Below, in pieces: positions 10,326 through 21,900 of a stretch of DNA of 64,000 bases (positions are counted from its first letter, which is position 1; every line of letters begins with the position of its first letter). Made by a program: the position numbers and the translations under genes. A model generated the notes under the pieces. The model saw only the letters and a program-made list of their open reading frames with translations. It was not told where the DNA came from and did no database searches. The stretch covers positions 39,281,630 to 39,345,629 of the forward strand of contig NC_068970.1 in the NCBI RefSeq assembly GCF_016808095.1, in the 5' to 3' direction. The DNA is from Vigna angularis. Lineage: Eukaryota > Streptophyta > Magnoliopsida > Fabales > Fabaceae.

Positions 10326-11335
10326 GGGAATAATTCTCCAGATCTCTTCTTCCAAATCATCTCAATTTCTGTTGAAAACAAGGAAATCTAGCACAAAACC
10401 ATTAAATTCACCTTCAACTCTCTTATTCATCAAAACTATGATTCCAAGCTAGTTTCTAAGTCCAAAAGGGGTGTTTTTAGTATCAAAATAAGTATCAAAT
10501 AACGGTAAATTCAACCATTATCATCATGCAACTCATACATCACGCTATGAATGAGTTAAACAAAGCAAGCATTGATCACAGAAGAATTACCCTAAAAGTT
10601 AATGAAAGAAGCATAAATTATTAAGAATCAATTCAAATACATGAGAGTTCACAACGTTACATCATCCCCCAACAACAAATAGAAATTAGTTCCCCATTGT
10701 CATGGTGAAACTAAATGTACAATGGAGAAGAATGAGATAGAAAAACCCTAAAAGTTGAAGATGGAAGCTCCCGCATCCAAATCCGCCTTCAGAGAATGGA
10801 AGAGTGTGTTGTTGCGCCTTCTCTCCAAAGATATCAAACCTAGGGTGTTTGGGTCCTTTAAGTAAAGCGAAATCAAAACAGAAACAAAGCCCAGTCCCAT
10901 CTCGCTGGCGCTCAGTGCCCCACTTAGGGCGCCCGGGTGTGCTGCGATACTAAAACTGGCGCTCAGCTTCACTTAGAGGGCAAGCAGGCATGGTTCAGGA
11001 AAAGTGGCGCTCAGCGCCCCAGAAAAGGCGCCCAGGTGGTGTGCGATAGGCCTTGGCGTTGAGGGCTCCAAAAAGGGCGCTCAAGCTTCGGGTGTTCCTA
11101 CTTTCTGGTGCTTTTTCAGATCTTTCTGAGCTCCATCTCCTTGGCACTTCAGCTATGCTTCCATATTATCTCATTTCGTGCCGGAATTTAGTCATAAAAT
11201 CATCAAGTTCAACCTTAACTCTCTTATTCACAGAACTTAACAGAAAAACATGATTTCAAGCAAGTTTCTAAGTAGAAAAGGGTGCATTTAGTATCAAAAT
11301 CTCATCACAGATAACGGTATTTTCAACCGTTATCA

Positions 11336-11760
11336 CAACCCCAAACTTAGAACTTTGCTTGTCCTCAAGCAAAACAAAATATAACTTAGTTTGTCTCAAC
11401 AATTACTACAATGGCTCAGCATATTTCAAAACTTTTTTCTTCCAGGACAAGTAATCACTTTTATCAGCTCATCATAAAAATGTCAATCAAGATGTACATA
11501 TGCTTTAATTCAATCAAACTCAATGTGATGCTCATGTACTTCAACAGATGTTATCCTTAAGAATAATCAATCAACCAAGCAAAGATGAAATCATGAATTC
11601 AAAGAACTACTCCTCACCAAGAAAGTGTTGCACTCAAGCACTCAAAATTGTACTCATGCACTCAAAAGTGTGCTCATGCACTCAAAAGTATATCACTCAA
11701 ATTTACAGGTGTATAGTGAAGGATTGGTGTCTCTTTCACTCTGCTATAAACGTAATATAA
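11336..11760 (-). mobile_element. Gypsy 3' internal remnant with PPT
   Basis: On the minus strand this ends ...GCAAAGTTCTAAGTTTGGGGT directly before the LTR start TGTGATAACGG: a polypurine tract followed by an LTR. The phrase 'cttgtcctcaagcaaa' is common just inside the 3' LTR of legume gypsy elements. A short reiterated word (ctcatgcactcaaaa..tg) occurs at 11632-11690. Everything upstream of the 3' end is missing. Confidence 0.65.
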
Positions 11761-12916
11761 AATTGTAATTATTAATATTATATATAATTATAAAAATTAT
11801 TATAAGAAGAGAAAAAATAAAAATTAATTTTTAACATGAAAAAAAATTGTATTATTATTATTATTAAGGGTTATTTTGTAATTTTAGTTTTCATCCCTCA
11901 AATCCTCTCATCTAAAAAGGATTAGTTTTAACCCTCATTCCTCAAATCCTCGTCGGTAAATCCACATAAATAAGAAGAAGTGAACACTTTGAGTTTCTCT
12001 TTTTTTTTTCTTCACAAAAAGTGAATATCCAAGAGTGAATAGTGTCTAACATGTGATAGAACAAATCGAATCAAGTAATCCATCTTTGACAACACTAATA
12101 AAAATAAAACAAATCAAATTGAATTTGTTTTTCTCTTCATCAATTTCACTTTTTACACTTTGTATGTATAATTTACATTTATAATTTTAAAAATTAAATT
12201 AAAAATCAATTAAATCTTAATTTGATGATAAAATATAAATTAGATTGAATGATAGACTTAATTCATATAATCAATTTAATTGGTAAATGATTAAACAAAT
12301 TAATTAAATCTTGATTTGATAATTGAATATAAATTAGATTAAATAGTATTTTAATTTAATTTGTATATTTAATTTAATTAATAAATTGAGTCTGTTATTT
12401 AAGTTCATTTTTACTTATATCGGAATCATATAAAAGAAAATTATTTGGTTCATAAATCTATAAATTGACTTTTACCTTCTATTGATTTTCATTTTTCGAC
12501 CCTTAATTTATCTTCTAAAATTTAACTTTAAGTTATACTTTATATTGCAAATTAAAAAAATGAAATTATTTTATTAACAGAACGAAATTGAATATCAACG
12601 TAACAACAAAATTTGGGGTATAAACACGTTCGTAAATATACATGAGATTTTACCACCAACGCAATTGCAAGTGATGAACAATGGTGTACATGTTTCATAC
12701 TTCAGCTAGCGTACAGCAGGAATAAAGATTACAAAGTCTGTTAGTTAAAACCGTCTTGACACCAAAAACCAAGGTAGAAAACGCAAATTCCAATAACATT
12801 TAGTATTGAAGACTACAAGAATTTGCACCCAGAAGTTTGTAGTATGCACAAAATCGAAACAACTGTTTGTCATACCTAGAAGTATAAAACATGACATGAA
12901 TGATCCTCAGCTTACC
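11761..12916. other. AT-rich region downstream of the TIC22-like gene
   Basis: No gene or known element recognised. The right 300 bases are probably the 3' untranslated region of the TIC22-like gene; a minus-strand AATAAA is at 12570-12575, about 340 nt past the stop. The rest is AT-rich, with repeated ttaattaaatcttgatttgat words around 12200-12320. Confidence 0.5.
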
Positions 12917-15900
12917 CTACTGCTCATTGGAGTCGTCAGAAACATCAAATCCAGGAGGTATAAAAATAACATCATCCCAGCTCGATGTAGAATTTTCCTG
13001 CAAAAATTATCATTTTTAGTCTTGATTTACAAAATAAATTCATTACATATAGAAGAAATACAGATAATAACAAAAAATCCTTCGACCCTTCCCTCAAAAA
13101 GGGGAGTAACAAACACAATCAAGTGAATCTACGCTCTCATATGCTGTAACTTTGACACTCACCCTCATTTCTTTTATTATGTCCTCTAGAGTGGCAACCT
13201 GAAAAATAAATCATGGGTTAGTCTTATGAAACAATTAGTCATACATTGAAAGGTGTCATGTAGTCTGTACCTGGATATCCCCTTGTCTCATAGTGGGATT
13301 TAATCTGTTCTGTTCACGGGCTGCCGATTTCAGTGTATTTTCCAAATCCTCCTGTGAAAGATTACAAGATGTGAAAAATAAAAACAAAATCTAAGCTTCA
13401 TTTATAGCTACCTAATCTCAAATAACTCAAAGCAGGAAAATCAACACACCTTTCTGAAGAAAAGTGGACGATATCTCTTATTCTCGTTCTTCAATATCAG
13501 ACTTCTGGACTGAAACTCGCCAATATAACAATTCAAAATCCAAGTTAAGGAATTCAACCACAAAATAAATTAAGGTAACAGCATCAGTTGAAATGAAGCT
13601 CAGTCACTAATTATGATAAGATTAGAAGAAACAGTACTCCAGACATACTCGTAGAACAAATTCAGTTAGTGTCTCCCACAAATATAGCATCAATTCATAC
13701 AATTTTTGATAGGTTTCCGAACAAGAAACCCAACCAAGAACTCCCTCCCAGTCTCTCACACCAAGAAAACAGAGAGATATATGATGAATTGTGTATTATT
13801 AACAGAAAGAATAGTGTGTGTTTACAAGATGCAGAGGCATAACCCTCTTCACAGGTCTAAGGCTTGTCAACAAACAATGTACTCAAAAACTGCCTTCTAA
13901 CTATCCAAACAATCTATTTATACAATTCCTCTGCCTTCTATCCTAATCCCCTTTCCCATTATATCCAAATACCCTGTATCCTAACATTGCACTCCGCTGC
14001 AGAAAAACCTTGTCCCCAAGGTTGGAATCGGGAAGCTTGGTCTCATGGCTCCTCTTCCTCATCGGGTTACCATATGAAGGGAACCCACTGGCTATGTCCT
14101 CCAATTCAAGTCAAGAGGCTTGAGTTCTGGTTCAGCCTCGCTCTCTTTTTCCTCTTCTTCTTCGGCCAGTATCAACATTCTTAATCCCCTCTCTAGGCAT
14201 CGATACTGGAAGCATCTTCCCTCCTCTCGCCTCTTTACGAACTCCGAGTACGGTAGGTTACAAGTATTCCTTTCCCTCGCGTCGCTGGTGGTTCTCGTGA
14301 TACCACCTCCTTGAATCGCCTCTTTCTTTACGGACCCCATGCTCTCAGCGATTCCCCCTCGGCCCTGCGTCTCGCGACTGGGTTCGCTTCTTGTTACTAC
14401 TTTCATCGCACCTTCACAAGAGCTCGGATTCTTGGTCGACTGTCCGCCTCCGATCTTCAAATGGGAACACAGCTTCTCTACGTCACGCGCGACTCGCATG
14501 GCGGTCATTAGGTCTTGCGGACCATGGGGCCTCACTTGGTCACTCACCCCTTCCTAGAGTCCCGCCATGAAGTATCCCAAGAGCTGTTCTTCAGGGATCC
14601 TTGTCGTATGTCCCACCAACACTTTGAAATCCCGAACATACTCGCTCACTGATCCCACCTGTTTAATGGCGGCCAACCTCTCATAGACGAACCCTCATCC
14701 CCCTTCTCCGAACCTGATCACCAACGCCCTTTTCAACCCTTCCCAAGAATTGTTCTTGGTTTTTCCCTCCAAAAACAAAACCAATACGCTGCATACCCTT
14801 CCATGCTGATGAAGACCAATTGCAATTTCTCGTCTTCGGCCACCTTCTACACTTCAAAGAACTTTTCCGCTCTACTAATCCAAATCAATGGGTCGCCCCC
14901 TTCAAACCCCAGTAATTCCACCCGTTTCCTCCAATTAGAAAGCCCTTCTTGATTCCCTTCTCCTCTTCTTCCTCTATCTCTGCCGGGTCTGCCATCGTTG
15001 TCATTCACCGACGATTCACTGCCACCTTGGCTGTGGTCGTTTGGGTCGCGATTGCGATCCCCTAACATCTTTAGGATCACCTGGATATCCTGACGCATTG
15101 CTTCGTAGTTTTGTCTTAAGGCTCCTGTTTCATGTCGCAGGTACACCGTGTCAGCCTTCGTCTCTGCCATTGCGATTTCCACCGCCTCCAACTGACCTTA
15201 TACCGCCACTACTCTTCCCTCCATCACGCACGCTTGTCACTCCTCCAATTGGGATCCAGCAGGTCGGACCAATTGATAGGTTTTCGAACAACCAACCAAG
15301 AACTCCCTCACAGTCTCTCACACCAAGAAAACAGAGAGATATATGATGAATTGTGTATTATTAACAGAAAGAATAGTGTGTGTTTACAAGATGCATGTTT
15401 ACAAGATGCAGAGGCATAACCCTCTTCACAGGTCTAAGGCCTGCCAACAAACAATGTACTCAAAAACTGCCTTCTAACTATCCAAACAATCTATTTATAC
15501 AATTTCTCCACCTTCTGTCCTAATCCCCTTTCCCATTATATCCAAATACCCTATATCCTAACATTTTCTTAATAACACAAGCATGACAAAGATGGCAAAC
15601 AAGGAAGCACATTAAGTTCTAGATATAAGTCGTACATGTGAGTTGAACACGTTTATGTGTCAAATAGTTAAAATGCTCCTAATTTAATTTTATAATTTTT
15701 TTTTACTTTTATATTTAATATTTTTACCAACATATTTGAGAATGGCCGTAGATATATGATAGCCCTTTGGTTAGAATATGCTAACTTTAAAACAGTAAAC
15801 TCTCGATTTCTGTTTTTTGTTTTAATTTTATACTTGATCCTTGATTTTGTATTATTATGCCCATAATTTTCTAAGTGTTATATTTGAGTATCTATGCTAT

Positions 15901-18900
15901 TGTAGGTGCCTCATGTCATGTCTTAGCTTTCTAACCTCTCAAATGCGAGCAAATACAAAAATACATCCATATCCTCGATTTTTTATAAAAATACATCCAT
16001 TTTTTTATAGTAAATTGCAATATAAATAGAATTTATGATGTAAAATGATGTGCTCACACCAGTCTTATCTTTACATAAAAGCAGATAAAGGAGGTTTAAC
16101 ACAGTTTAGTTTGCATCTTTTAAATGAAAGCAAAGATGATGAACAGAAATAGGATCTTTGCTGACATATGGTTGGCATCCATGGTTCCAAAGTCACAGAC
16201 AGAACATTGATGATAGGAATCATGGTCTATGAACTTGTGGTTGTGTAACTGATTTAAAGTTTGATGGAGACAAGGCTTCAAGCATGTGCGAGCAGCAATT
16301 TATGGGTGGCAGTAAAATGTAAGAATTTTAGACAGCTTGCAGTTAGGAATTCATCGATAGAACACAAGAAAAATCTAACAGTTTTCTTTCTGAGAGAGAA
16401 TGAGTACGGTTTATGTTCAGAAGAAGGCAATGACAAACAGAATATGAAAAGTAACATCAAGAATCAGTAACAAGAAAGAAAACTTTGCTCATAAGCATTC
16501 TGCTATGATTATCATTAACTTAAAAAACAAAATTGAGCGATTCACAATTCTCAACTATTGATAGGTTTCTGAATAGGAAACCTATCTCAATTCCACTCAA
16601 CACACCAAACAGGCAGAAAAGACAATAAACTGAGTAATTGTGTATTAAATTTGGTAAACTGTACAGCCAAAACCTCCAAGACAGCCAAGTTCTCCCTCCA
16701 CAGGATAAGAATGATCCTGTCTATACAAAGTAAACAATTCCAAAACTAACTAATACAAGATACATCAGCTCTCTTATATGAGTTCTATTTCCCGCAACAA
16801 ACTGTTATTACAGTTACAACTCCTTAACTCCTTAACGCCTCTTTATTCCTTTTTCTCTTCCTTTCATAAACTCTCCATATCCTATCATTACCCACAGCCA
16901 GATGTGCAACCTTGTCCTCAAGGTTGAAGTCTGGGAATTGTTCTTGGATGGTCAGCACATCCTCCCATGTTGCTCCCTCTTTCCCCCTTGCCATTCAACC
17001 AAAATTTGTGGTATCATCTCATCATCCCGCTGTTTCTGCTTTCTGTCAAGAATTTTGAGAGGCCAGAACGTTGGACCATCTATCTGGCAAGTCCCTCTCA
17101 ACTTGTTTTGTGCCCATTGCTACCTTCAATTGAGACATGTGGAATACATAATGTAATCTTGTTGTGTAGGGTAACTGCAGTTTAAAAGCAACCTTTCCAA
17201 TCTGTTGTATCACTTTAAAAGGCCCAAAATATCGTGCTGATAATTTGGGATGCAACCGTGTTGGCATGAAGACTTGTCTATGAGGCCTAATTTTCTGATA
17301 CACCCAATCATCGACCTTAACCTTTGCTGATTTCTTTTTCCTGTTTTCATATTTGGTCATCAAATCTTGCGCCCTTGTTTAGTGAAATCTGAGCTTCTTG
17401 AGCGCCTCATCTCTTGTTTGGAGATCTTGAGCTACTGCTTCTACTCCAGTTTCCCCTAAAACGAGTAAGGGCAGGAGGAACCCTTCCATAAAGTGTCTCA
17501 AATGGGCTACACTTAGTCGCACCTTGATAACTGGTGTTATACCAGTACTCAGCCCATGGAAGAACTATACTCTAGCTCTTCGATTGCTCTGAACAGAAAC
17601 ACCTCAAATAACCTTCCAATATTTTGTTCAGTACTTCGATTTGCCCATCAGATTCTGGATGGTATGTTGTACTCATTTGCAATTGGGTGCCCTGCAATCT
17701 GAATAACTCCTTCCAGAATAAGCTCAAAAATAGAGGATCTTTATCACTGACCACTGATACTAGCACCCCATGTAATCTAACCACCTCTTTAACGAAAATC
17801 TCTGCTATGGTTTTGGCAATGTAAGGATGCCTTAGGGGATAAAATGGCTATACTTGCTCAAGCGATCAACCACCACCAAGATCGCATCATGGCCCTATGA
17901 TTGTGGCAACCGGACTATGAAGTCCATGCTTACTTCTTCCCAAATGGCTTGCAGTATTGCAAAGGTTGTAACAAGCCTTGAGGAGAATATGCCAAGTACT
18001 TGTGCTGCTGGCACACCAAGCAACTGACCACGAAATCAATAACAGACTTCTTCATCCCTACCCAATACAAGATTGGGCCACCCTACGGTACATCTTGTAA
18101 ACCCTTGAATGTCCTTTAGTATTTGTTGTATGGAACTCAGCTAGAAGCTTGGGATCCATATAGATTTGGCTGACAGCACCAGTCCTCCCCTAGTAATGAA
18201 GTCTATCAATCTCCAAAGTAAAAGCAGGATGTGAATTGGAATCCGCTCTTACTTCCTCCATTATCTTCTTGAGAACCTCATCCTCCTCAACCTCTCTCAA
18301 AACCTCCAATAGGGCCTTGCCACAATAAGTCCTTTCCATTTGTAAACTATGTTAAAATCATATCCCAACAGCTTTGCCAACCAGTTATTATCTGTTCAAG
18401 CAAATACATGAGACTCGTCTAATTTGTATGCACCACAAACTTTTGACCAGTAGCTCCTTTTCATAAATTGATTTATTCAGGGATCCCTCCGACAATGCCT
18501 TGCTAAAAAATGCAGTAGGCATTTTATTTTGAGTGAGAACAGCTCCCACCCCACCCCCTGACACATCACACTCAATGTGGAACTGCTGACTAAAATCTGG
18601 TAATGCTAGAACTGTAGTAATGACTTCTTTCAATCTCGCCATAGCTTTTCCTGCTTAGGCGGACCAAACAAATTGCCCCTTCTTCAACAATTCTGTCAAG
18701 GGCTGATAGGATATAATAAGATAGGTTTTAATGGGTAATCGGGGCAGGATAGAGAAAATAGTTTTAGGAATTAATTGTTGTTGGGTCATTAGAAGTGGGT
18801 TGCCTTTATAAGAAGGGAAGGAGGGTCTGGTAGAAGGGCAGTTTTGGATTTGTGAATTGTTAGACTGGAACATTGTCCAGTGGAGGGAGGAAGGCTCCCT

Positions 18901-21900
18901 TGGGGGTGATTCTTTGTATTCTGATTCACTCATACATCAATAATGCATTCTATTCAATTCTGTTTTGTGTGTTCTTGAGAGTCCTGGGTTTTGGCCACTC
19001 CTCCACTGCCACCACCTTCTCTTTATCCATCTCTACCTCCTTTTCTAAAATTAAATGCCCCAGGTACCTGATTTACCTCCTCCCGAACTCACACTTCTTC
19101 CTATTTGCCACCCACCAGTGCTGTCTTAAAGTATTTAATACTTGTCCAAGATGTTCCAGATACTCCTCCCACACTTGACTATATATCAGGATATCGTCAA
19201 AGAATACCAGCACGAACTTCCTTAGGTATGTCTTCAACAAATCATTCATCGTATTTTGAAAAGTGGTTGGCGCGTTGGTGAGGCCAAAAGGCATAACAAG
19301 AAACTCATAATGTCCTCGGTGTGTCCTAAAGGCTGTCTTCTGGACATCTTCCTCCCTTATGTGAATCTGGTGATACCCAGCCTTCAAATCCACCTTCGAG
19401 AAGTATCTCGGCCCCCTTAACTCATCCAACAACTCCTCTATAATCACAATTCCTCTCATCAACCCAATTCTACTAAGTCATCATCCCTGACTCAAATGAC
19501 TAGTTCAATACTAGATGATGAGTCCTCTTCATCAAGTGCTTCACCATTATTGCTCCATACAAGAACTCCTAATACTGAGGAGTTGGGTTGGCCTATTGCA
19601 TTTGTAAAGGTACTCGCTCTACACACAACCCTCCTCCTATTTACAATTTTCTAAACTATCATTCATTGTCCCCTTCCTATTGTTCTTTTATCTCTTTTGT
19701 ATCTTCTATTACCATTCCTGAAAGTGTGAAAGAAGCGCTTGATCATCTTGGATGACAACAAGACATGATTGTTGAAATGCAAACACTAGAACAAAACGAT
19801 ACATCAGAGTTAGTTCCTCTTCCATCTAAGAAGAAGACAGATGGTTGTTGTTGGGTTTATTCCATTAAAGTTGGATCTAATGATGAAATTGATTTCCTTA
19901 GAGCTCGATTGATACCAGAAGGCTATACTCAAATCTATGGGCTTGACTACAGTGATACTTTCTCTCTAGTGCCAAAATGACCATAGTTAGAGTTTTCCTT
20001 GCCACAGAAATCATTCGTCACTAGCCTCTTCATCACTTGGATATTAAGAATCCTTTTATGCATGACGAACTTAAGGAAGAAATCTACATCAAGCAACCTT
20101 CGAGGTTTATTGCTAAAGGGGAGTTTGATTTGGTTTGTAAGTTTTGCATCTCTCTCTATGGTTTCAAGCAATCTTCACAGACTTGGTTTCGTAAGTTTTG
20201 CCACATTATTCAATCCTTTGGGCTGAATTGCAATGAAGCAGAGCATTATGTTTTCTATTGTCATACCTCCCATAAAAAATGTGTGTGCACTTGATAATGT
20301 ATTTTGACAATTTAGTTATTACATGGAGTGATGCTGCAAAAATCCCAGTTAAAGAGATTGGTACAATTGATTGTAAACCCATAGATTGTCTCATGGATTC
20401 AAATTAGAAACTAGTGGCAGAAAGATATAGAAGATTGGTTCGAAAATATTAGACTTCCCCAGCTTGGATGGTCACCCAGCTGCCCAAAACTTCTAATTGA
20501 ATTTCCATTACTTTCCTATGTGCATTGGCATATTGGGTCATCTGATCTTGAGCACCTGATAAGTTAAACTTCAATTGTTTTAAAGCTTTAGCTTTATCTC
20601 TAAGATCTTGTGCCCATAGCCTCAACAAGCATTTCTCCAAGAATAAATCTCACCGAAGATGGTGGGGTCTACCATAAACCACTTCAAAAGGGATACATTG
20701 TGCTAACAGGTGAAAACTATTATTGTACCAATATTTGATAGGAAGTGGAGAGTATATGAGAGGAGAAAGAAAAATAATTAGCATTAATATCCTAACTGTT
20801 TTAACAGTTAGGATGGGCAGGGGGGAATTGTATAAATAGTTTGTTGTTTGGTTAGAGTTGGCAGTTTTGACATTGATTGTTTAGACAGGCGCATGAGACC
20901 TGTGAAGGGGATTATGCCCCTAGAACTTGAATGTACAAAGAACCCATTACTGTGAATAATAGAATTCTTTCTATTCTTTGATCTTGACTTGTTTGGGTGT
21001 GTATGAGGGTGTTCTGGGCTAGGTTTCATACTCAGAAACCAAACAATAACACTATAAAATAAAAAGTATAATCTATATACACAAAAGTTACACACATTGC
21101 TAAGACAACTTCACACTTAACCACTTTGTTCCTTGTTTAAGGATTTTCTTTTCATTATTATAATCATGTACTTCTAATAAATAAGATCACTTCATTTCCG
21201 TTTTGTTCTAAATTGTTTACTTTTATTTTATTTTTTTTGTACGATTGCCTGCATGTGCTTGATTGTTCACCCAATTTAGTAAAGTTGATGTTTTCCTTAT
21301 AAACAGGTAACCAACATAAAAACAGCCTCACCACTTGTGGGAACAAGGTTGCATGGATCAACCTTCCCCAAACCCAACTAGGTGGGAGCCTCAAACATCG
21401 GGTGAGCCTTCCTTCTCCTAAAACTAATGCAGTATTAAAATGTTGTGACACATTCCTTGAATACTCAATTTTTAATAGCAGAATTAAGAAACAAATGACA
21501 TGTCTAGACTTAAAAGGCTAAGAGAAGAACCTGAAAAACTGGAACACCAGAAAAGCCACTAGAAGCAGAGCCAGATTTTTCCCTTTCCTATAAAGCACAA
21601 GCATACATTATCATTGCTTAAAAGCTCGATGAACAATAGAAAGGTAGATAGATTGACTATACAGGGATTACAAGCAATTTTCAAACTTCATGTTTAAGAC
21701 CTCACATTGACTACAAACATAACATAATTATAGTATATAAGAGAGTGCAAATCTTATCTTACAAGCTAATTTTCTGACATTGAGTTAAACTTAAAATCTA
21801 CTTTATAAAATTGTATCAAAGTTTATTCTAACAAGGTTTGTTGGGTTTATTGTATCACCCACTATCGGACATCTTTATTCCCATGTACAAGATGTTAAAG

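Larger units (their letters stand above)
9590..11335 (-). repeat. Gypsy LTR, rearranged (copy 4)
   Basis: Starts TGTTAAGACTCCGGCAAGTG and ends CCGTTATCACA beside a polypurine tract on the minus strand, so it is a 3' LTR. It is a mosaic. After about 270 bp a Cassandra-like piece is inserted. An LTR-end-like segment then reaches about 10508 (aaccattatcatc), and a second LTR body restarts (actcatacatcacgctatgaa) and runs to 11335. The part at 10908-11090 holds imperfect tandem units with GGCGCTCAGCGCC palindromes. Confidence 0.7.
13510..21530 (-). other. Retroelement-filled intron 3 of the TIC22-like gene
   Basis: An 8021-bp intron between the exons encoding GVPVFQ and SRSLIL, with GT at 21530-21529 and AG at 13511-13510 on the minus strand. 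It contains a complete 1857-bp LTR element (13707-15563), a decayed gypsy pol with 3' LTR (16559-19475), two plus-strand LTR pieces, a plus-strand copia pol piece and a second gypsy integrase piece. The other five introns are 72-1080 bp. Confidence 0.85.

Noticed and set aside
14120..14557. Several plus frames over the gag region
   Set aside because: Shadows of the minus-strand gag, which has recognisable patterns.
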